Positions 1-6,951 of a DNA stretch of 12,251 bases are shown here, piece by piece. Under the pieces are notes generated by a model. That model was given only the letters and a program-made list of their open reading frames with translations, was not told where the DNA came from and did not search any database. Positions within the stretch are counted from its first letter, which is position 1. Each line of letters starts with the position of its first letter. Source of the stretch: a bacterium (GTDB lineage: Bacteria; UBP14; UBA6098; B30-G16); assembly GCA_003645115.1 (NCBI GenBank), contig QNEG01000020.1, positions 1 to 12,251 of the forward strand, in the 5' to 3' direction. A program made the translations under genes and the position numbers.

Positions 1-2385
1 GAGGATGATAGATTATTCGATTTAAAAGTTTTCAAACCGAAACCGGAGGAATTGGATTCCTTCATTTCACTTGGAGCAGAAAAAATTGTGCGTGTGGAGT
101 TCGAGGTGCCGCCGGAAAAAAAGCTGAAAGAACTTCCCAATTATTTTTGTGATGAAGAATATTATCAAATAATAGCTGACCAAGAAATAGCAAATCGTCC
201 ACAACCAGCAGCATCGAAAACTACACTATTCCAGCAATATGGAGTGGACATCCCAGTGGAGGGAAAAGTGGGTCTTCAGGTATCAGCAAAATCTACTGAA
301 TTTGAATTTGTTCAAAAAGGAAATCGAATTATTCCTGCCCAACAGGGACCGCCTGCGCTTATCGCAAAATATGGTAAGCAAATAGTTTCTTTGGTTACCG
401 AAAAGGCTCGATATACAGTAAAATATGACGATTTTGCCTTACCAGATAGAAAAACAGAACCCGGAAAAAAATATGTATATAAGATAAGATTATATCAGGT
501 AAAAAAACCGATAAAGAAAGTGTTTGCGGAGAGTGATACAGTGGGAATAGTCCCAAAAGATGAACCGCCTTTTGCACCAACTGCAACATCGGCATTAGTG
601 GATACTGTAGATAGAAATGTAGTTATGCATTTTTCTTATCCCAAATCATTAGCCGGGCTGGAATCTTTTTTCGATAACCACATCTTCGTGTTATACAAAA
701 CCGATATAGACGATACTCTGTGTGAACGAGGAATGGTAATCGATACAATAGATGCCAGCTGGAAAGCAAAGTTGATAGAGGGAGTAGATATAGATGAAGC
801 ATTTTACATCGAGGTATTCGATATAGCCGGGCAAAGTGCTAGAACTTCATTGATTGTCCCGGTCGATTCCAAATTTAAAAATCCACCTATACCTGAAAAC
901 CTGCGAGTAGTGGACTTTCCCGATGACAATGGATTAAAATTGAGCGTTCGATGGGACCCACCTACTCTCGCCGCAGGATACAAAGTCGAGGATATATTAC
1001 CCAAGACGAAAACTATTAATGTCGAGGATAAGAACCTTTATTTGATGAAAGATACAGTAATTCAATTGCCGGACACCGCAGAAATTCCAGTAAATGCTCA
1101 GAAAATATTGACTGTTTCATATACTATCCCCGGTGGGCAGAAAAGTTTGAAAGTTCTATATGAAATCAGAGCTAATCCTGCCGATAAGGCACTATATCCT
1201 GAATTCGAATTGAATGGTTTAAAAAAGGTAGATCTCGACGAGACTGGAATGATAAAATTTGGCGAGGTGGAAGAACGGGAATATGTTCTCAATGGATGGA
1301 TTGTAACTAAGAGCGGAAAAGTATTGCAAAATCCGGAGGCTCAAGTGAAATTGAGCGTGGATGCCACCCAGATAAATGAAATTCCAATCGAAAGTTCGCC
1401 TTATTTATATTATATCTATCGGGGTATAGACCCTGAAAGACTTACCACTTTCGAATATAGGGGAATCGCTACCGGCGATGTCAGAGAATTTGTTGATGAT
1501 TATGACAAACGCCCCGATGATGATTATTATTATTTTGTTCAAGTAGTGGCTCCCTCCGGTTTTATGAATACATCTAAAGTGATGGGACCTATCAAACCTG
1601 GTCAGAATTTGTTCAATTGGAACAAAATAGTAGTCTTTCTATCGATGCTTGTGTTGGTTGGAGTAGCGCTATACTTTATCTATCATGCCAAGAAAGGGAA
1701 AAAATTCTATATTCGCCCCATTGCTGGAATTGTGCATATCGAGGAAGCGCTGGGAAGAGCCACTGAAATGGGAAAACCTATCATTTATGTTACCGGATTG
1801 GGATATATTTCCGAACTTGCCACTCTCGCCTCCATAACTATACTCGGTCGAGTGGCAAAGAAAGCCGCGGAATATCAAAGTAAACTGCTGGTGCCCTGTT
1901 ATGACCCTATCGTAATGATAGTCGCTCAAGAAACTGTCCGTAATGCATATATGGATGAGGGGCGGCCTGATTTATATGACGAGGAAAACATATATTACAT
2001 AGCTGCTCAACAGTTTGCTTATGCTGCAGCGGTGGCAGGATTAATGATTCGTGAACAATCCGCAGCTAATTTCTTTATCGGAAAATTCTTCGCAGAATCA
2101 TTGATACTGGCAGAAACCGGTGCATCGGTGGGCGCTATTCAGGTCGCAGGAACCGACGATATGACTCAATTGCCTTTCTTTATCACTGCTTGTGATTATA
2201 CTATTATCGGCGAGGAATTATACGCCGCATCTGCGTATATGTCCAAAGACCCTATGCAACAGGGTTCAATAAAGGCACAGGATTTTATTAAGGTATTGGA
2301 AATGATAATAATAGTTTTAGGAACCGCCGCTGCCACCGGTGGCTTGTGGTGGATCGCTAAAGCTTTTCAGGTGTTGGGAGAATAA
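1..2385 (+). CDS. Partial: FN3-like / DUF6754-type membrane protein, 5' end outside window
   Basis: The frame is open to the first base, so the gene is cut at its 5' end. A TTG at 52 could be a start, but GGAGGA lies only one base before it and the protein reads on smoothly upstream. Numbering from base 1 gives at least 794 residues. Visible parts are: beta-rich fibronectin-III-like segments, including a PPxPxNL start at 295 and W318 followed by a long insert and a closing half near 468-534; a membrane helix at about 543-563 followed by the basic stretch KKGKK; an alpha/beta domain at about 575-761; and a C-terminal hydrophobic helix at about 765-788. I recognise the C-terminal part as DUF6754, a family of unknown function, from memory. 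The basic residues after the first helix suggest that the FN3 part is outside the cytoplasm and the DUF domain inside. It lies 42 bases before a polytopic membrane protein gene. No catalytic motif is evident. Confidence 0.85.
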   Translation, partial: EDDRLFDLKVFKPKPEELDSFISLGAEKIVRVEFEVPPEKKLKELPNYFCDEEYYQIIADQEIANRPQPAASKTTLFQQYGVDIPVEGKVGLQVSAKSTEFEFVQKGNRIIPAQQGPPALIAKYGKQIVSLVTEKARYTVKYDDFALPDRKTEPGKKYVYKIRLYQVKKPIKKVFAESDTVGIVPKDEPPFAPTATSALVDTVDRNVVMHFSYPKSLAGLESFFDNHIFVLYKTDIDDTLCERGMVIDTIDASWKAKLIEGVDIDEAFYIEVFDIAGQSARTSLIVPVDSKFKNPPIPENLRVVDFPDDNGLKLSVRWDPPTLAAGYKVEDILPKTKTINVEDKNLYLMKDTVIQLPDTAEIPVNAQKILTVSYTIPGGQKSLKVLYEIRANPADKALYPEFELNGLKKVDLDETGMIKFGEVEEREYVLNGWIVTKSGKVLQNPEAQVKLSVDATQINEIPIESSPYLYYIYRGIDPERLTTFEYRGIATGDVREFVDDYDKRPDDDYYYFVQVVAPSGFMNTSKVMGPIKPGQNLFNWNKIVVFLSMLVLVGVALYFIYHAKKGKKFYIRPIAGIVHIEEALGRATEMGKPIIYVTGLGYISELATLASITILGRVAKKAAEYQSKLLVPCYDPIVMIVAQETVRNAYMDEGRPDLYDEENIYYIAAQQFAYAAAVAGLMIREQSAANFFIGKFFAESLILAETGASVGAIQVAGTDDMTQLPFFITACDYTIIGEELYAASAYMSKDPMQQGSIKAQDFIKVLEMIIIVLGTAAATGGLWWIAKAFQVLGE

Positions 2386-2427
2386 TCCGGAAAATTTATA
2401 ATTTCGTATTGAAAAGGAGGATATATA

Positions 2428-3075
2428 ATGTTCTGGAAAAAACAATTCCCACTGGTAATAGTATTTGTGATGGGTGTGGTTATGGCTGTGCAATACTTTA
2501 TCCCACATAGCGCTTCAGAATTCGTATATGATAACTATCTCAAATGGGGTATTACTATCGGCATTTTCGGCCATATTCTTGGATATTTTAGTTTTTTCCG
2601 AGTCCATGTAATGAAAGTAAAGAAAAAAACTCCCAACTGGGGATATTCTCTTCTGGCTATATTTTGCGCAATCGGTATGATAATAGTCGCCGCATTGGAT
2701 GGTCGAGGAACCGGTGGATATTATATGAATATTTATCTTTACACCAGCGCCGCAATTAATGCCACTGTATTTTCACTGCTCGCTTTTTATATTTCTTCTG
2801 CTGCATATCGCGCTTTCCGTGCTCGGTCTGTTCAAGCTGTTGCACTATTACTCGCAGCCATTATTGTTATGCTGGGAAGAGTCCCTATTGGCAACTATGT
2901 CAGTGTCTGGACCGCAATTGGACTCCCATCTACTTATGATATCTCTCAATGGATACTCAATGTCCCAAATATGGCAGCAAAAAGAGCGATTGCACTGGGA
3001 GTGGGACTCGGTTCATTGTTGATGACATTGAAATTAATTCTCGGTATAGAGAGAACATATCTCGGAAACCAATAG
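2428..3075 (+). CDS. Conserved-looking polytopic membrane protein, unknown function (215 aa)
   Basis: I do not recognise a named family. The 215 residues contain about six hydrophobic helices, near 8-25, 40-60, 71-90, 104-126, 135-150 and 186-206. A basic loop (KVKKK, about 63-67) after the second helix and the cluster RAFRARS after the fourth are consistent with those loops facing the cytoplasm. The start is set by a strong AAGGAGG at 2414-2420, seven bases before the ATG. No transporter signature or conserved charged residues inside helices stand out, so a structural or scaffold role in a membrane complex is as likely as transport. It sits between the DUF6754-type gene (42-base gap) and the 272-residue protein gene (36-base gap), so co-transcription is likely. 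The function is unknown; that it is a real gene is nearly certain. Confidence 0.9.
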   Translation: MFWKKQFPLVIVFVMGVVMAVQYFIPHSASEFVYDNYLKWGITIGIFGHILGYFSFFRVHVMKVKKKTPNWGYSLLAIFCAIGMIIVAALDGRGTGGYYMNIYLYTSAAINATVFSLLAFYISSAAYRAFRARSVQAVALLLAAIIVMLGRVPIGNYVSVWTAIGLPSTYDISQWILNVPNMAAKRAIALGVGLGSLLMTLKLILGIERTYLGNQ

Positions 3076-3111
3076 GTTATAATAACGAATATTATTAAGG
3101 GGGTAAAATAA

Positions 3112-3930
3112 ATGAATTTTTGGAAAAAACTAGAACAACTCGACCGAAGGATTATTTATGTGATTATTACTCTGGCGGTAATCCTGCCATTTTTCTTCAG
3201 ATTAGGATTGCCGATTTCTATATCACCTGAAGTAAAATCTATCTATGACTATATAGAAAATCTTTCTCCAACTGATGTGGTATTTATCTCCGGTGATTAT
3301 GACCCACAGGTGGATGCCGAATTGACTCCTATGCTGGAAGCACTTGTCAGACATTGTTTCAAAAAAAATGTGAAAGTAATTGCGGCGAATGTATACAATC
3401 CACAGGGAGTTGGACTGGTCGAACCGAGACTAAAGAAGTTGGCTCGAGAATACAAAAAAGTCTATGGAGTGGATTATGTATTCCTGGGCTGGAAGTATGG
3501 GGGTACTCTTTTAATAATGCGTATGGGCGAGGATTTTCAGGGAGCATGGGAAGTGGATTATTACAATACTCGTCTGGAAGATTTACCATTGACCAGCAGA
3601 ATACAAGATTATGACGATATTGCATTGGTTGTGTCGTTGACCGGAAGTGGAGCATATATTTCCTGGATTTATTATGCCTATGTTCAATATGGCCAGAAAC
3701 TCGCCGCTGGAATTACTGCGGTTATGGCGGCTGATTCTTATCCATATCTTCAGGCTGGACAGATTATCGGACTATTAGGTGGATTACGAGGCGCCGCTGA
3801 ATACGAACAATTAATCGGTCACCCATCATTAGGTTCCGCAGGTATGGAGGCTCAATCCTGGGCGCATATCGCTATTATTGTTTTTATCATTCTTGGAAAT
3901 ATCGGATATTTTAAAATTAAGAAAAAGTAA
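3112..3930 (+). CDS. Bitopic membrane protein with DUF6754-like alpha/beta domain (272 aa)
   Basis: An N-terminal helix at about 14-34 follows a basic start (KK, DRR), and a C-terminal helix at about 250-267 ends in KIKKK, so both tips probably lie in the cytoplasm. The middle, about 40-248, alternates strands and helices: a VVFISG strand at 56-61, a helix, a strand ending NVYNP at 93-97, and the strands DYVFLGW and DDIALVV. A small-residue-rich segment with GLLGGLRGAAEYEQLIG follows at about 220-236. This layout parallels the C-terminal domain of the gene at 1-2385, with matching strand spacing and a similar closing helix ending in LG. AAGGGGG at 3097-3103 lies eight bases before the ATG. 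From memory this resembles an uncharacterised family seen in several candidate phyla; no biochemical role is known to me. Confidence 0.9.
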   Translation: MNFWKKLEQLDRRIIYVIITLAVILPFFFRLGLPISISPEVKSIYDYIENLSPTDVVFISGDYDPQVDAELTPMLEALVRHCFKKNVKVIAANVYNPQGVGLVEPRLKKLAREYKKVYGVDYVFLGWKYGGTLLIMRMGEDFQGAWEVDYYNTRLEDLPLTSRIQDYDDIALVVSLTGSGAYISWIYYAYVQYGQKLAAGITAVMAADSYPYLQAGQIIGLLGGLRGAAEYEQLIGHPSLGSAGMEAQSWAHIAIIVFIILGNIGYFKIKKK

Positions 3931-3950
3931 GAATAAAGAAATATTTCCTC

Positions 3951-3958
3951 GAGGAGGT
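3951..3958 (+). promoter_or_regulatory. Strong Shine-Dalgarno site that fixes the start at 3965
   Basis: GAGGAGGT is complementary to the 16S rRNA 3' end and lies six bases before ATG 3965. It supports the short form over the in-frame ATG at 3878, which sits inside the preceding gene and has no comparable site. Confidence 0.8.
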
Positions 3959-3964
3959 CATAAT

Positions 3965-4597
3965 ATGCATATAAGCACAAATCCCTGGGTATGGATAGCA
4001 TTTTTCTTCACACTCTCTGTATATACTTTTCTGTGGAAAGACAATTTTCTCTATAAAATCGCAGAACATGTAACAGTCGGTGTAGGAATGGGTTTCTGGA
4101 TAGTTCTATGGTGGGACCAGACCGTGGTCGGTCAATTCTGGATTCCATTGAGCACAAATTTTGGCACAAATTTCCACTTAATAGTCCCAGCTATTATGGG
4201 ACTTATGATGGTCACCAGAATTATTCCTAAATATGCTTGGATGTCACGATACGCACTCGGTTTCACTATCGGTGCAGGTGCTGGTTTCGCTTTACCTCGT
4301 GTTATTCAGGGCGGAATACTTCAACAACTTTATGCAACATTGCTACCAATCGATTTCTCATCCACGGGACTTGGATACAACCTGATTATTATTATTGGCG
4401 TCCTGTCAAGTTTGATTTATTTCTTCTTCTCTAAGGAGCATAAAGGAGTATTCGGTGGAATCGCCAATATCGGAATATGGTTTCTAATGGTCGGATTCGG
4501 TGCTACTTTTGGATATACTGTGATGGCTCGTTTATCCTTGTTCATAGGCCGTGTCCTATTTGTCCTCGGCGATTTCTTCGGTATGCAATTATTCTAA
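3965..4597 (+). CDS. Polytopic membrane protein, unknown function (210 aa)
   Basis: The reading frame is open upstream to an ATG at 3878, but that would overlap the previous gene by 53 bases and add a hydrophilic leader. The ATG at 3965 has a near-perfect GAGGAGGT six bases upstream and is chosen. The 210-residue product has six or seven hydrophobic helices, near 7-24, 36-52, 71-86, 95-114, 138-155, 163-184 and possibly 190-207. The N-terminal part is rich in aromatic residues (WVWIAFFF, WIVLWWDQ), and several later helices carry G-rich stretches (GFTIGAGAGF, GFGATFGYT) suited to tight helix packing. No known transporter motif is seen. It is fourth in the run of membrane-protein genes, 34 bases after the 272-residue protein gene. 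The function is unknown; membership of the same complex as its neighbours is inferred from gene order alone. Confidence 0.9.
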   Translation: MHISTNPWVWIAFFFTLSVYTFLWKDNFLYKIAEHVTVGVGMGFWIVLWWDQTVVGQFWIPLSTNFGTNFHLIVPAIMGLMMVTRIIPKYAWMSRYALGFTIGAGAGFALPRVIQGGILQQLYATLLPIDFSSTGLGYNLIIIIGVLSSLIYFFFSKEHKGVFGGIANIGIWFLMVGFGATFGYTVMARLSLFIGRVLFVLGDFFGMQLF

Positions 4598-4615
4598 TAG
4601 CACAAGGCGTGACAA

Positions 4616-5365
4616 ATGAATAAACTTAATTTTACTGCATTTTGTCTGCTGTTTTTATTCCTGTCAGTAAATGTAGTTTATCCTTTCGATGAACCATTTT
4701 CCTCCCAGCAAATAGAGAACATTCTCTTACAAAATCTCATACCGGTTATCCAGATGAATGACTCTTCCCGACTGCTGGGCGAGGCTTCCGTTCGATATGC
4801 ATTATTGGATACTTCCATTATGGCGATAACATCCTGGAAATTTTCACCACATAGCAGTAAAGTATGGGAACTGGATAATCTGGATATAAATCGCATTTCT
4901 ATCTTTTCTCCCAATACGGGAAAATGGATACTAACCGAGTCTAATGACTTAATCCCACATAGGACATTGCAAAAAATTTCTCGACTGTTGCTATATCCTT
5001 TTTCCCTGGTTTCCAAGCGATTTAAGGGCTATACTATCAAAGCATTGAAGCGGACTGTAAAATTGGAATCTGGCGAATGTTATAAGATATCGGTTAAGCC
5101 TGTTAAGGAGGATAATGATGAGGAAGCGCCTTTTTATGGATATTTTTACATCAGCCAGGAAAATGACCCAAAACCAGTTAGATTCGAGTATCGAAGGAAT
5201 AGTTCACTCGGCACCGGTATCATTCGATGGGATTTTAAATTTATCGAGGAATTCAAATGTTACTTTCCCTATAAACTCACCATAATGATGGATTCACAGA
5301 TGTGCAATTTCGATTTCAACAGTGAAGTGAAACTCTATTTCGGAATTCTGGAGAGAGAAAAATAA
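4616..5365 (+). CDS. Secreted protein of unknown function (249 aa)
   Basis: The first 24 or so residues are a typical Sec signal: basic start (MNK), hydrophobic core (FCLLFLFLSV) and a polar region before FDEPFSS. There is no lipobox cysteine at a plausible cleavage site, so a soluble periplasmic or surface protein is more likely than a lipoprotein. The mature part alternates charged and aromatic beta-like stretches. Its C-terminal half (YKISVKP, FYGYFYIS, PVRFEYRR, FPYKLTIMM) has the rhythm of LolA-like or outer-membrane lipoprotein-sorting folds, but this is a weak impression and not a family assignment. The start is the ATG 18 bases after the preceding stop, with a modest AAGG eight bases upstream. 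The short gap suggests it is translated from the same transcript as the four membrane-protein genes and works with them outside the inner membrane. Confidence 0.82.
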   Translation: MNKLNFTAFCLLFLFLSVNVVYPFDEPFSSQQIENILLQNLIPVIQMNDSSRLLGEASVRYALLDTSIMAITSWKFSPHSSKVWELDNLDINRISIFSPNTGKWILTESNDLIPHRTLQKISRLLLYPFSLVSKRFKGYTIKALKRTVKLESGECYKISVKPVKEDNDEEAPFYGYFYISQENDPKPVRFEYRRNSSLGTGIIRWDFKFIEEFKCYFPYKLTIMMDSQMCNFDFNSEVKLYFGILEREK

Positions 5366-5379
5366 AATGGAATAGAAAG

Positions 5380-5643
5380 ATGAATAATCTTTCAGCCACA
5401 AAAGACAATCTTGCCAGGCTTGTTAAACGATTCGAAAGCAAGGTGCTTTCAGAATGGGACGAGGCTTCGACGCGAAAATCCCTCATCGATGGTTTCGGGG
5501 AAACTTTGGGCTGGGACACCGACGACCCGGAATCGGGCGGGAATTTTTAAACCGACGGTATTTATGCCACGCTACAGAATCTTCGAACGCAGATTTGTGG
5601 GGATGAATATATTGGTCTCGAAATATTGTGCAGAAAAAAATGA
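5380..5643 (+). pseudogene. Remnant of a restriction-modification protein N-terminus (probable)
   Basis: From ATG 5380 a 56-codon frame ends at TAA 5548-5550. Its peptide includes LVKRFES, then TRKSLIDGFGETLGWDTDDPE. This resembles the N-terminal segment of Eco57I-type and type I restriction-modification proteins, whose usual pattern is an LV-RFE helix and then a -LR--FI-PFFEALGWD- segment. Those proteins run to several hundred residues, so this would be only the first few percent. After the stop the same frame stays open for 30 more codons (TDGIYATLQNLRTQI...) to TGA 5641, which I do not recognise. Bases 5441-5540 are 59% G+C by hand count, well above the flanking genes, which suggests acquired DNA. 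No good ribosome binding site is visible. A small functional protein cannot be excluded. Confidence 0.5.
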
Positions 5644-5659
5644 AAAAAATATTTTCATT
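5639..5659. repeat. A+T-rich inverted repeat in the spacer before the cysteine desulfurase gene
   Basis: The arms AATGAAAA (5639-5646) and TTTTCATT (5652-5659) are perfectly complementary around a five-base loop. The stem has only one G-C pair and no clean T-tract after it, so it is a poor intrinsic terminator. The rest of 5644-5728 is A+T-rich spacer in which I see no gene and no convincing promoter. Confidence 0.4.
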
Positions 5660-5728
5660 ATTCCGCAAATTTAATAAATTAGTTTAATAGCATAAATTTC
5701 AGTTATTCAAGAAGGAGCAGAAAATTCG

Positions 5729-6904
5729 ATGAAATCTCGAGATAAAATCACCTATCTTGACAATGGAGCTACCACTTTCCCTAAACCGCCGGAGGTAATC
5801 AAGGCGTATGCTGATTTCTGCAAAAATATCGGAGCGAGTCCCGGTCGTGGTAGTTATGAACCGGCAGAAATTACCGAGCAAAAAATAAATCATACCAGAG
5901 AATATATTTCAAAATTGATAGGAGCAGACGACCCACAGCGAATTGTGTTCACCAAAAATGCTACCGAAGCACTGAATATGGCTATTTTCGGCATATTGCA
6001 AAAGGGAGATAAAGTGGTCACAACCAGAATGGAACATAACTCCGTCATTCGACCACTGCTGGAGTTGGAACGGTCGGGTATTATCGAAGTATTCTGGGCT
6101 AATGTTACCGACAATGGAAGACTCGATATCGAGCATTTACTGGAACTTATGGAAATTCCAGATGTCAAATTGGTAGTCACCACCGGTATCGCAAATTCCA
6201 CCGGAGTGATACTTCCATTCTGGCAAATCGGAGAATATTGCAGAGAAAATGATATAATATATCTTGTGGATGGCGCACAACTATGCGGAGTGTATCCAGT
6301 AAATGTGCTGGAGGATAATATCGATATGCTGGCATTTACCGGACACAAGGGAATGTATGGAGTTCCCGGCACCGGCGGTCTTTATGTTGGTAAGAAGGTA
6401 GAAAAAATGCTTAAACCATTATTGTGGGGCGGGACTGGCGGTCAGGGAGATTTGCCCTCGATGCCCGATGTGTTGCCCACTAAATTCGAGGCGGGAACAC
6501 CCAATTCCCCAGGTATTATCGCACTCGGTGAGGGCGTTCAATGGGTCATCAGAAAATCTGTCGAGGCGATTCATCAGCATAAACAGAATATATTGTCGAT
6601 AATGCTGGAACTTCTCCGGGATGAAAAAAACATAAAACTTTTCGGTCCCAAAGATGATATGGACCGCACCGCTATTGTCCCAGTTGTCATTCCCGGTAGT
6701 AATCCGAAGGATATCGCAAAATCGATGTGGAATAGATATAACATAGCGGTTCGAGCTGGTTGTCATTGTGCACCTCACATCCACTTCGACCTCGGCGAAC
6801 CCCAGGGAACTGTGCGATTCTCTTTCGGCACTATGAACACTGTCGAGGATGCTGAATACGCTGCGGAAGCTATTATCGATATTGCCAATGAATTGAAAAA
6901 ATAA
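5729..6904 (+). CDS. Class V aminotransferase / cysteine desulfurase family protein (391 aa)
   Basis: This is a PLP enzyme of fold type I, SufS/CsdA-like in length and motifs, probably releasing sulfur from cysteine. The N-terminus has the family hallmark YLDNGATTFPKPPEV (9-23). His103 (MEHNS) stacks on PLP in the family, Asp181 and Gln184 (DGAQ) contact the cofactor, and Lys207 in TGHKGMYG should form the Schiff base. The segment FEAGTPN is at 253-259. RAGCHCAPH (342-350) places Cys347 where SufS has its persulfide cysteine, with a second cysteine at 345 where SufS usually has histidine. The motif set matches the subgroup often annotated as 'cysteine desulfurase family protein' (EGC-cluster type). 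GAAGGAG at 5711-5717 lies 11 bases before the ATG. No SufBCD or IscU gene lies nearby, so the sulfur acceptor is unknown. A selenocysteine lyase role is possible. Confidence 0.9.
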   Translation: MKSRDKITYLDNGATTFPKPPEVIKAYADFCKNIGASPGRGSYEPAEITEQKINHTREYISKLIGADDPQRIVFTKNATEALNMAIFGILQKGDKVVTTRMEHNSVIRPLLELERSGIIEVFWANVTDNGRLDIEHLLELMEIPDVKLVVTTGIANSTGVILPFWQIGEYCRENDIIYLVDGAQLCGVYPVNVLEDNIDMLAFTGHKGMYGVPGTGGLYVGKKVEKMLKPLLWGGTGGQGDLPSMPDVLPTKFEAGTPNSPGIIALGEGVQWVIRKSVEAIHQHKQNILSIMLELLRDEKNIKLFGPKDDMDRTAIVPVVIPGSNPKDIAKSMWNRYNIAVRAGCHCAPHIHFDLGEPQGTVRFSFGTMNTVEDAEYAAEAIIDIANELKK

Positions 6905-6951
6905 ATTTCTCGAGAATATGTAAATTTATAATATATTCAATAAATAGAACT

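Noticed and set aside
3878..3964. Upstream extension of the 210-residue membrane protein
   Set aside because: It overlaps the preceding gene's last helix in another frame, while ATG 3965 has a near-perfect Shine-Dalgarno site.
5411..5674. An 87-codon + strand frame across the restriction-like remnant
   Set aside because: It is in a different frame from the recognisable LVKRFES...GWDTDD peptide, is basic and low in family-like pattern, and has no ribosome binding site.
5639..5680. Intrinsic terminator at the A+T-rich inverted repeat
   Set aside because: The stem has a single G-C pair and no uninterrupted T-run follows, so stability is too low to claim termination.
5890..6372. A 160-codon - strand reading frame inside the cysteine desulfurase gene
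   Set aside because: It is the antisense shadow of a well-conserved enzyme, with serine/isoleucine-rich composition and no ribosome binding site.
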